Shown one piece after another: positions 43,656-51,030 of a stretch of DNA of 64,000 nucleotides. Origin of the DNA: Kitasatospora sp. NBC_00240 (GTDB lineage Bacteria > Actinomycetota > Actinomycetes > Streptomycetales > Streptomycetaceae). The DNA lies in assembly GCF_026342405.1 (NCBI RefSeq), contig NZ_JAPEMU010000001.1, forward strand, positions 992,001 through 1,056,000, written 5' to 3'. The notes beneath the pieces were generated by a model. That model did no database searches. It was given only the letters and a program-made list of their open reading frames with translations, and was not told the DNA's origin. The position numbers were made by a program, and so were the translations under genes. Position 1 is the first letter of the stretch. Each line of letters begins with the position of its first letter.

Positions 43656-44609
43656 TCAGGACGGCCGCCACGGGCGGAGCTTGTCCGGGTTGCGCACCGC
43701 CCAGATGTGCGTGATGCGGTCGTCGCGCGCGACCTCGAACGCGAACACCGTCTCGATCAGGCCCTCGGACTCGACCGCCAGGCCCGGCAGCCCGTTGACC
43801 GTGCGCTCGAGGATCGTCCGGGGCGGCGCGAGGCGGGCGATGGTCAGATAGAGCCGGGCGATCTGCTCGGCGCCCTCGATCGGCAGCAGGCGGGCGACGG
43901 CGCGGCCGCCGCCGTCGGCGATCGCGACGGCGCCCGGGTCGAGCAGGCCGATCAGGGCCTCGATGTCCTGCGCCTCCCAGGCCACCTTGAACCGCCGGAC
44001 GACGCTCGCCCGCAGGGCCGCGTCCGGGCTCGCCCCGGCCCGCGCGGCGGCGATGCGGCGGCGACCCGAGGACGCCAGCTGGCGGCAGGCCGCCGGGCTG
44101 CGGCCGACGATCTCGGCCACCTCGGCGAACGGGTAGCGGAAGACGTCGTGCAGCACGAAAGCGACCCGCTCGGCCGGCGTCATCGATTCGAACACCACCA
44201 GGAAGGCCATGGTCACCGACTCGTCCAGGGTGATCCGGTCGGCCGGGTCCGCGCCGACGCCGCCGGCCGCCCCGGCGATCCGCCCGGCCTGGGCGGGCAG
44301 CGGCTCCGGGATCCACGCGCCGACGTAGGACTCCCGCCGGGCGCGCGCCGAGCCGAGCAGGTTCAGGCAGATGCGGCCGGCCACCGTCGTCAGCCAGGCG
44401 CCCGGCGACGCGATGGACTCCTGCTCCGCCCGGGACATCACGTACCAGCGGGCGTACGTCTCCTGGACGACGTCCTCCGCGTCGGCCAGGGAGCCGAGCA
44501 GCCGGTAGGCGAGATTCAGCAGGTGCCGCCGCTCGCTCATGATCGCGCTCAGGCCGGCGTCCCGCTGCTCGTCCGCCTGCCGCTGCACCTGTTCCGACGG
44601 GGTGGTCAT
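43656..44609 (-). CDS. ECF41-type sigma factor (SigJ-like) with fused SnoaL domain, second copy
   Basis: Also 317 residues and collinear with the copy at 40294: region 2 LLNLAYRLLGSLADAEDVVQ, region 4 MTPAERVAFVLHDVFRYPFA and EVAEIVGRSPAACRQLASSG, then a SnoaL domain with IADGGG and a terminal RNPDKLRPW. The DGGG and NPDKL motifs are characteristic of ECF41 regulation. On the minus strand, CCTCACA-N16-TGTC at 44675-44649 lies about 40 bp before the ATG, so it may be autoregulated. It is divergent from the SnoaL-LUD gene. The two sigma genes probably arose by duplication. Confidence 0.92.
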   Translation of the reverse strand: MTTPSEQVQRQADEQRDAGLSAIMSERRHLLNLAYRLLGSLADAEDVVQETYARWYVMSRAEQESIASPGAWLTTVAGRICLNLLGSARARRESYVGAWIPEPLPAQAGRIAGAAGGVGADPADRITLDESVTMAFLVVFESMTPAERVAFVLHDVFRYPFAEVAEIVGRSPAACRQLASSGRRRIAAARAGASPDAALRASVVRRFKVAWEAQDIEALIGLLDPGAVAIADGGGRAVARLLPIEGAEQIARLYLTIARLAPPRTILERTVNGLPGLAVESEGLIETVFAFEVARDDRITHIWAVRNPDKLRPWRPS

Positions 44610-44648
44610 GCGCTCTCCGGCTCCCTCGTTCCGTGTCCTCTTCAGTAC

Positions 44649-44675
44649 GACACATCGGAGCGGTGGAATGTGAGG
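44649..44675 (-). promoter_or_regulatory. ECF41-type promoter for the second sigma gene
   Basis: Read on the minus strand, CCTCACA at 44675-44669, 16 bp, TGTC at 44652-44649. It faces away from the similar plus-strand promoter; the two -35-like boxes are only 11 bp apart. Confidence 0.6.
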
Positions 44676-44686
44676 TCGGCGGCTCC

Positions 44687-44713
44687 CCTCACATTCGGCG
44701 GGGCTGCGTTGTC
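44687..44713 (+). promoter_or_regulatory. ECF41-type promoter for the SnoaL-LUD gene
   Basis: CCTCACA (44687-44693), 16 bp, TGTC (44710-44713), with the spacer ending CTGCGT as in the motif at 41338. It lies 47 bp before the partner ATG. Confidence 0.65.
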
Positions 44714-44759
44714 GGAGTGGTGCAGACGAACACACCATCCACCGGACAGGACCCTCCGC

Positions 44760-45941
44760 ATGAACGACTTCCAGGAAATCGCCGACCGCGTCGAGATCGA
44801 GGCGCTGCGCGGCGAGTTCACCGACGCGGCCATGATGCGCGACCGCGCCCGCCTCGCCGCGCTGTTCACCCCCGACGGCGCTCTGCGCATGCCCGACATC
44901 CCGGTCGAGCTGATCGGCCGGGAGGAGATCCGGACCGGCGGCGAACGCCTGCAGAGCCAGTGGGACTACTTCGTGCAGAACTCCCACCCGGGCACGATCC
45001 GGATCGACGGCGACACCGCCACCGGTCGCACCTACATGCAGGAGCTCGCGCGTCTGCTGGACGGCCGCTCGGGCCTGAACTTCGCCGTCTACCACGACAC
45101 GTACCGGCGCACCCCGGACGGATGGAGGTTCGCCGAGCGGGTCTACGAAGTCCGGTACATCGACACCACCCCGCTGGCGGGTTCGGCGCCCACCCCCGAC
45201 GCCCGGGCACACGGCTCCGGCAAGGCCGGGGACGGCGGTCGGACATCGGGTGCCGGTCGGACATCAGATGCCGGTCGGGCATCGGATGCCGGTGCGGCGG
45301 ACGGGTCGGCGGCGGAGACGTCCGAAACGGCCGACGACTTCGCGGCACCGGCGTCCGCCGAGCGGCTCGACCGGACGATCGCGGCGCTGCGGGCGAACGG
45401 CTTCACCGCCGAACTCCTCGACGACGCCGCAGCGGCCCGCGCCCGCGTCAAGGATCTGATCCCGGAGGGCGCGAGCGTGTTCACCGGGGCCAGCGAGACG
45501 CTTCGGCTCTCCGACATCGCGCAGGACATCGAGACGGACGACCGCTACCAGGCCGTCCGGCCACAGGTGCTGACGATGGACCGCACCACCGAGTCCGACC
45601 GGATCCGGCTACTGACGGCGACCCCCGACGTCCTCGTCGCCAGTGTCTCGGCCGTCACCGAAACCGGCTCGCTCGTCATCGCCTCGGGCAGCGGCAGCCA
45701 GCTGCCCGCCTCCGCCGGCGGCGCCGCGAGGACGATCTGGGTGGTCGGCGCGCAGAAGGTGGTGCCCAACCTGAGCACCGCACTGCGCCGGGTCCAGGAG
45801 CACGCCCTCCCGCTGGAGACGGTGCGCGCCCAGGCGATCTACGGGCGGCCCAGCGCGGTCAACCGCCTGCTCGTCCTCAACGCCGAACCGCAGCCCGGGC
45901 GTGGCACCGTCCTGCTGCTGCGCGAGGCCGTCGGATTCTGA
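44760..45941 (+). CDS. SnoaL-like / LUD-domain fusion protein, putative ECF41 target
   Basis: The 393-residue protein fuses two domains. Residues 1-135 are SnoaL-like (FQEIADRVEIEALRGEFTDA, AALFTPDGALRMPDI). Residues 140-198 are a Gly/Ala/Asp-rich linker with three GRTSGA-type hexapeptides, encoded by an 18-bp tandem repeat at 45237-45290. Residues 201-393 are a LUD domain (LutC/YkgG type; LIPEGASVFTGASETLRLSD, VTETGSLVIASGSGSQLPAS, WVVGAQKVVPNLSTAL). LUD proteins work in lactate oxidation and related redox steps. This fusion is not one I know as standard, and its promoter matches the divergent ECF41 sigma. Confidence 0.85.
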   Translation: MNDFQEIADRVEIEALRGEFTDAAMMRDRARLAALFTPDGALRMPDIPVELIGREEIRTGGERLQSQWDYFVQNSHPGTIRIDGDTATGRTYMQELARLLDGRSGLNFAVYHDTYRRTPDGWRFAERVYEVRYIDTTPLAGSAPTPDARAHGSGKAGDGGRTSGAGRTSDAGRASDAGAADGSAAETSETADDFAAPASAERLDRTIAALRANGFTAELLDDAAAARARVKDLIPEGASVFTGASETLRLSDIAQDIETDDRYQAVRPQVLTMDRTTESDRIRLLTATPDVLVASVSAVTETGSLVIASGSGSQLPASAGGAARTIWVVGAQKVVPNLSTALRRVQEHALPLETVRAQAIYGRPSAVNRLLVLNAEPQPGRGTVLLLREAVGF

Positions 45942-46314
45942 CCTCCGGTGCGGTGGAGCCTGAGGGCCGGGGCCTGAGGGCCGGGGAGGCGCACTGCCCA
46001 CGTCCGGACCGCCTTCGCTCACGTCCCACCCCGGCCACCCGGCCACGGACCTTACGGCCCGGCCGCACGGGTGGCCGGCCGGCAGCGAGCCGGCCCGACC
46101 CGGGATGCCCGGCCGCGGGCGGGCATCCTCCGCAGCGCGCCGGGGCACGGGCCGGTGATCGGCGGTGAGCGACCTGCCGGGCGGGCGGTCGCCGCGGGCC
46201 CGAGGATCGTCCGTGCGCGCCCGGCGATCGTCCGTGCGGGCCCGACGGGTGATGTTCGTGCGGGTCTCCGGCCGCCGGGCCGGTGCCCGGACGCTCCCCG
46301 CCGATACTGCGGGC
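45942..46314. other. Intergenic stretch
   Basis: About 370 bp. I see no gene or strong hairpin. Confidence 0.45.
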
Positions 46315-47544
46315 ATGAGACGCACCCGCCCCACCTCACTGCTGTGCCTCGCCGCGGTCACCGCGCTCGTCGCCCTCAGCGCCCCGGTCACGAGCGCCAC
46401 CGGCGTGGCGGGCGACGGCGGCCGGCGCCGACCCTGCGTCAGTTCCCGGCTGCCCGACAGCGGCCCGGCCCGCGACATCCTGCGGATCGCCGAGCAGGCC
46501 CAGGCGGAGCTGGACCTCAAGTCCGTGATCCTGCGGGTCACCGTCGACGGTCACGAGGTGGTCACCGCCGCGCTCGGCGAGTCGATGACCGGGGTGCCGG
46601 CCGAGCCCGCCATGCACTTCCGGAACGGCAACATCGCGATCGCCTACCTGGGCACGGCGCTGCTGCGCCTGGTGGACGAGGGCCGGGTCGGCCTCGACGA
46701 CCCGGTCGGGCGCTGGCTGCCCGGCCTTCCGGACCACCTGGGCGACCGGATCACCCTGCGCATGCTCGGCGACTCCACCTCCGGCCTCGTCGACTACGTC
46801 ACCGCCCCCGGGTTCGGCGACACCGTCTACGCGAACCCGTTCCGCGCGTGGACGGCGGAGGAGCTGGTGGCCGTCTCGACCGGTAGGCCGCTGTGGTACG
46901 ACCCGGGGACCAACTGGAGCTACTCGCACGCCAACTTCGTCCTCCTCGGTGCCGCCCTGGAGAAGATCACCGGGACGCGGCTGGACATCCTGCTCCAGCA
47001 GAAGGTCATGGGCCCGCTCGGACTGGACGAGACCCGCAACAGCTTCACGCCCGACATCCCGACGCCCGTCCTGCACGCCTTCACCTCCGATCGCGGGACG
47101 TACGAGGAGTCCACCTTCTGGAATCCCTCGTGGACGACCGCCCCCGGCGCCGTCCAGACCACCGACATCTGCGACCTGGCCCGCTCGGCCGCCGGTATCG
47201 GCTCCGGCGAGCTGCTCTCACCGGCCGGCTACCAGGAGATGCTGAACCCGGGGACGGTGGGCCTGGGCCACCCGACCTCCACCTGCTCGGAGCAGATCTG
47301 CCTCGCGAACACCGAAGCCACCCATTACGGGATGGGCCTGCTCGTCCTCAACGACTGGGTGGTCCAGCACCCGCTGTTCTTCGGCTACGCCGCCGCCCAG
47401 GCCTACCTGCCGTGCGAGCACCTCGCCATCGCGGTCTCGACCACCAACGGCCCGACCAGCCCGGGCGGCCACACCGCCCAGCAGATCAGCCAGCGGATCG
47501 CGGCCGCCCTCGCCCCGGACCACCCGATCCCCGACTTCGGCTGA
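46315..47544 (+). CDS. Secreted beta-lactamase-fold (class C-like) protein lacking catalytic residues
   Basis: The 409-residue protein has a signal peptide (SLLCLAAVTALVALSAPVTS) and a serine hydrolase/class C beta-lactamase-like fold: LLRLVDEGRVGLDDPVGRWL, ITLRMLGDSTSGLVDYV. At the SxxK position the sequence reads FRNGNIAIAYLG, so the nucleophile serine and lysine are replaced by Asn106 and Ile109. The YxN motif reads YSH (Tyr203-Ser204-His205). It may be a pseudoenzyme or ligand-binding relative; I recall other annotated serine hydrolases with similar FRNG sequences. No clear ribosome-binding site marks the start. Confidence 0.8.
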   Translation: MRRTRPTSLLCLAAVTALVALSAPVTSATGVAGDGGRRRPCVSSRLPDSGPARDILRIAEQAQAELDLKSVILRVTVDGHEVVTAALGESMTGVPAEPAMHFRNGNIAIAYLGTALLRLVDEGRVGLDDPVGRWLPGLPDHLGDRITLRMLGDSTSGLVDYVTAPGFGDTVYANPFRAWTAEELVAVSTGRPLWYDPGTNWSYSHANFVLLGAALEKITGTRLDILLQQKVMGPLGLDETRNSFTPDIPTPVLHAFTSDRGTYEESTFWNPSWTTAPGAVQTTDICDLARSAAGIGSGELLSPAGYQEMLNPGTVGLGHPTSTCSEQICLANTEATHYGMGLLVLNDWVVQHPLFFGYAAAQAYLPCEHLAIAVSTTNGPTSPGGHTAQQISQRIAAALAPDHPIPDFG

Positions 47545-47601
47545 GCCCCCGCCCGTACCGCCGCCGCTCCCCCGCCCTGCCCGACCCGGCCGGGCCCTCT
47601 C

Positions 47602-47713
47602 GTCAGGTCGTCAGGTCATCAGGTCGTCACGCGGTCACGCGGTCACGCGGTCACGCGGTCACCTTGTCACCTCGTCACCTCGTCACCTCGTCACCTCGTC
47701 ACCTCGTCACCGG
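47602..47713. repeat. Fourteen tandem octamers (112 bp)
   Basis: The block is made of consecutive 8-mers: GTCAGGTC twice, ATCAGGTC, GTCACGCG four times, GTCACCTT, GTCACCTC five times, GTCACCGG. The register is unbroken across the variants. It starts 57 bp after a stop codon and holds no gene. The variant blocks suggest local expansion events. Confidence 0.92.
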
Positions 47714-47930
47714 AAGCGGGGCGGATCCTGGAGCCGCTGCCTCCAGCGGCTCCAGGCCGCCGCGCATCGTCCTCCGCGCTACGGGCCCGGGCCCTGCCGG
47801 ACCGGTACTCCCCCGTCGCAACCGCCCGGGTCCTCCCCGAGGGGCGAAGCCGCGCTCCGAACGGGTCGGACCCGAGCGGTGCCGCCCCGCGCCGGCGTGT
47901 CCGGCCGGCTGCCGGGCCGAGCCGCCGGGC

Positions 47931-48752
47931 TCAGCAGGACGGCACCGCCTCGGGGCGGGCGGCCTCCGGCGACGCGGCCTCCAGGTGGCGGTTGGCCCGG
48001 CGGAAGTCCTCGGCCACCCGCCCGCAGCGGGGGCACTCCCCCAGGTGGCGGGCCAGCTCCCGGCCTCGACGCCGGCCGGGGCGGCGGGCGGTTCCGGTGA
48101 GCAGCGAGGTGAAGTAGCGACACTCCGGGGCGGTGTCCTCGTCCACGTGCGCGCGCAGGTACGCCTCGCGCAGGCCCGCGCGGGCCCGGGCCGCGAGGGA
48201 GCGCACCCCGCTCGGTGTCATGCTCATCCGTTGGGCGACGGTGGCGGCCGACTCGCCCTCCACCACGAAGAACCAGAGCAGCACCTGCCACCGTTCCGGG
48301 AGGGCGCGGTAGGCCCTGGCGACCAGCGCCGTCTCCTCGGCGGCGAGCACCGCGCCCTCGGTCTCCGCGTCGTCGGCCAGGCGCTCGGCCCACGTGGTGA
48401 AGTCCTCCGGCAGCAGGACCCGGTCCTTGCTCTGGGCGCTCCACTCCATCGCGGTGCGGCGCACGACGGCCATCAGGTAGGGCCGCCAGGCGTGCCGCGG
48501 GCCGCGGCCGCGGGCGACGGACAGGTACGTGCTGGCGTAGGCCTCGGCGGCGAGGTCCTGGGCGGTCTGCGGGTCGCGGCAGTAGCCGCGGGCGTAGGCG
48601 AGCACGGCGCCGTGGTGGCGGGTGAACACCTCGGCCATCACCTCCCGGATGCGGGAGCCGCCGGTCGTGGTCGAGGTGGCGAGTGCCGCCGAGAGTTCGG
48701 CGTCGCTCAGCGCGCTCAATCCCGATTCACGGGTACTGGTACGAAGAGTCAA
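47931..48752 (-). CDS. ECF sigma factor with C-terminal zinc-finger-like segment
   Basis: The 273-residue protein has region 2 (VFTRHHGAVLAYARGYCRDP, TAQDLAAEAYASTYLSVARG) and region 4 (LPERWQVLLWFFVVEGESAA, TVAQRMSMTPSGVRSLAARA). The C-terminal 80 residues contain APECRYFTSL ... ELARHLGECPRCGRVAEDFR, a CxxxH-like/CxxC arrangement resembling an anti-sigma zinc-binding (ZAS-like) segment fused to the sigma factor. The TTG at 48752 follows AGGAGG by 6 nt. It lies next to the redox-type cluster, but its targets are unknown. Confidence 0.85.
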   Translation of the reverse strand: MTLRTSTRESGLSALSDAELSAALATSTTTGGSRIREVMAEVFTRHHGAVLAYARGYCRDPQTAQDLAAEAYASTYLSVARGRGPRHAWRPYLMAVVRRTAMEWSAQSKDRVLLPEDFTTWAERLADDAETEGAVLAAEETALVARAYRALPERWQVLLWFFVVEGESAATVAQRMSMTPSGVRSLAARARAGLREAYLRAHVDEDTAPECRYFTSLLTGTARRPGRRRGRELARHLGECPRCGRVAEDFRRANRHLEAASPEAARPEAVPSC

Positions 48753-49218
48753 CTTGTTCCTCCTCAGCTCTGGCCTTCTCACGGTGGGAAGTTCGCGGGC
48801 CTGACCGGCGTGACGGCCGCACGGGCCGGGACGTGAACTGCCCGGACGAAGGGCATCGACGGCGGTCTGCTGCTGCGGCCGTCGGGACGGTGTGGCAGGA
48901 AGGGCCACAGCACACCAGTCCCACGGGTTTCAGGGCAACAGTTCCGGGAACGGCAGGCCGCCCGGTGATTCCGGATCCGAATGTGAGGAATCTGCACGCA
49001 CGGCCTCGCAGTGCCGTGCGGGTGTCGCCGCGGGCCCACTGGTGGGACGCGGACGCGCGCGCCGACACCGTGGCGAAGCCCCGTCAAGTGCGGCAGCCCT
49101 TGAATAACAGAAAAGTGCATACGGCATTCGCATGGTTGGACGTCCTTGCCAGGGAGCGTTCATGACGCTGTGACGGATCGCCGAGCGGTTCTCGGACACC
49201 GGGCGGGCGGCGCGGGGG
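48753..49218. other. Intergenic stretch upstream of the ECF sigma gene
   Basis: About 470 bp. It includes a minus-strand GGAACT (48945-48940), which could be an ECF-type -35 element of the sigma gene; a matching -10 is not clear. No gene is recognised. Confidence 0.4.
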
Positions 49219-49272
49219 CAACAGGGCGAGGGTCCCCGCCGGCGGCTGCCGGTGGGGACCCTCGCCCTGTTG
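49219..49272 (-). terminator. Perfect 19-bp stem-loop terminator of the redox-type cluster
   Basis: CAACAGGGCGAGGGTCCCC at 49219-49237 pairs exactly with 49254-49272 around a 16-nt loop, 25 bp past the last gene of the cluster. Confidence 0.85.
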
Positions 49273-49297
49273 TCGCTGTCGTCACTGTTCTCGCGGT

Positions 49298-49765
49298 TCA
49301 CCCGCCGTCGGCTGGTGCGTGCGCGCCGGTGTGCTCGGCCCCGCTGACGATCGTCCCGCCGAGCAGCCCGTGCAGGACGCCCGCCGTGGCGTCGGACAGC
49401 ACGACCACCCATCCGTCGCCGACCAGGTACGACCCGCCGTAGGCCTGTGCCTCCGTGGTCCAGGCGTCCTGGGCGCGCCGTGTCGGGAAGCTGGCGATCC
49501 AGACCTCCTCCCCGCCCGAGGTGCACATGCCCTGCCGGAGGTCGGCCGCGTCGGTGGTGATCTCGGCCGTGCAGCCGATCCGGCGGGCCAGTTCCTCCAC
49601 CGAACTCGGTCCGGGGCGCTGGGCCGCCTGCGAGGTCCCGACCAATCCGCCGGGTCCCCACAGGAGTTCGACGACCCCGAGGAGGAACAGCAGGATCAGC
49701 GCGGCCCACCGGACCGCGGTGCGGTCGATACCGGACGGGGCGAGGACGGTGCCCCGGGCCTTCAC
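49298..49765 (-). CDS. Single-pass membrane-anchored extracytoplasmic protein
   Basis: The 155-residue protein has one N-terminal helix (WAALILLFLLGVVELLWGPG) and an extracytoplasmic part containing two Cys (IGCTAEI, GMCTSGG) that may form a disulphide. The fold is unknown. The GTG start overlaps the stop of the Yx(FWY)xxD repeat protein gene by four bases (GTGA), so the two are translationally coupled and probably act together. Confidence 0.75.
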   Translation of the reverse strand: MKARGTVLAPSGIDRTAVRWAALILLFLLGVVELLWGPGGLVGTSQAAQRPGPSSVEELARRIGCTAEITTDAADLRQGMCTSGGEEVWIASFPTRRAQDAWTTEAQAYGGSYLVGDGWVVVLSDATAGVLHGLLGGTIVSGAEHTGAHAPADGG

Positions 49766-50796
49766 TTGCCGGCCGGCTTGCCCTGCGGGTTGATGGCCGA
49801 CCACTGGTTGTCGATCCCGTTCCCGAGAGCGTCACCGAAGCCCTGGTCGCCCGAGTAGTAGTACACGGGCGTGCAGTTGATGCTGAGCTGCCAGGTGCCG
49901 TCCGGGCGCTGCATCTTGCCGATCAGCTTCGGGTCCACGCCCTTGACCTTGTCGGCGTCCACCGGCGGGGCCGGCGGCCAGGTCTTGAGGCACTGCCCCT
50001 CGCAGTTGGAGCGCATCGGCCAGGCGGTGTCCTTGCCGAAGTGGTACAGGGTCCGGCCGTGGCCGTCCACCATGATCTGGCCGAGCTGGGGGTTGACGAC
50101 CACGGATATCTGCACCTTCACCGGGGCCTGCTGGGACGGCTGCGGCATCGTGGTGGCAGGGGCCTGGGCCGTGGGTGCGGCGGAGGCGGAGGCGTCGGCC
50201 GCGGCGGCCTTGGCCTTCGTCCCGTCGGGCGCCAGGGCGAACCAGGTGCCGCCCACGCCTTGGCCCTTGGTGTCACCGGCCGCGGTGTCCTGCGCGTAGC
50301 GGTAGGCCGGCCATCCGCCCACCGTCAGCTGGTGCGTGCCGTCGGCCCGGATGACCTCGCCGATCTTGCCCGGGTCGATGCCGGTGCCCGGCTGGGTGCT
50401 GCTGTCGTTGATCACGGGCGGCCAGGTGGTGGCGCAGGCGCCGGAGCAGTTGGACATCGGCGGCTTGGCGGTGTCCTTGTCGAAGCGGTACAGGGTGAAG
50501 CCCTGACCGTCCGTCATGACGGGGCCGAGCTGGTCGTCCACCCGGATCGCCAGCGCCCCGCCGGGACGCCCGGCGGCGGCCGTCCCCGAGGCCGAGGGCG
50601 AGGAGGAGGCGTCGCCGTAGGAGCCGTACGCGCCGTACGCACCCGCCGGGGACGGCGTCGCGCCGGCCAACTGGGTCGAATCGGACGCCCCGGAGGACGG
50701 GCTGGCGCTGCTGCTGACGCTCCCGAGGGCCGCCATGAACACGAGGCCGGCCAGCAGGAGGCAGACCGCCACGAGCCCGTATCGTTTCGTTGTCAA
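49762..50796 (-). CDS. Secreted Yx(FWY)xxD repeat protein (COG4315/PF03640 type)
   Basis: The 344-residue protein has an N-terminal hydrophobic segment (LVAVCLLLAGLVFMAALGS) and two copies of the COG4315 domain. Each copy carries the signature: GFTLYRFDKDT ... SNCSGACATTWPPVI, and GRTLYHFGKDT ... SNCEGQCLKTWPPAP. The paired Cys in each copy (CSGAC, CEGQC) may form disulphides. The domain's role is unknown, though it is often found with redox or stress-type genes. A Ser/Pro/Gly linker joins the copies. The start is probably TTG at 50796 after GGAAG. The gene overlaps the downstream one. Confidence 0.85.
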   Translation of the reverse strand: MTTKRYGLVAVCLLLAGLVFMAALGSVSSSASPSSGASDSTQLAGATPSPAGAYGAYGSYGDASSSPSASGTAAAGRPGGALAIRVDDQLGPVMTDGQGFTLYRFDKDTAKPPMSNCSGACATTWPPVINDSSTQPGTGIDPGKIGEVIRADGTHQLTVGGWPAYRYAQDTAAGDTKGQGVGGTWFALAPDGTKAKAAAADASASAAPTAQAPATTMPQPSQQAPVKVQISVVVNPQLGQIMVDGHGRTLYHFGKDTAWPMRSNCEGQCLKTWPPAPPVDADKVKGVDPKLIGKMQRPDGTWQLSINCTPVYYYSGDQGFGDALGNGIDNQWSAINPQGKPAGK

Positions 50797-50923
50797 GATC
50801 TTCCGTGCCTTTCCATCGGTGGAGCCTGGGGTTTCGAGGGATTCGTGGGTCGAGGTGGGATGATCGGACAGTCCGATCGAGGGGCCGATCGGTGGCACGG
50901 CCGGGTGGGACGGCCGGGTGTGG

Positions 50924-50965
50924 TGAGGGGGCAGGGGTGAGGGGGCAGGGGTGAGGGGTCAGGGG
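50924..50965. repeat. Three tandem 14-bp G-rich repeats
   Basis: TGAGGGGGCAGGGG occurs twice, then once with one change (TGAGGGGTCAGGGG). The run of G tracts could form a G-quadruplex on the plus strand. It lies between the NuoF-like gene and the Yx(FWY)xxD gene, inside the presumed cluster transcript. Confidence 0.85.
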
Positions 50966-51030
50966 TGAGGTGCGCGGCGGTGATCGCCACCGGGGTACGC
51001 CGTCCGCGGTCGCCGGGTGCCGGGCGGCAC

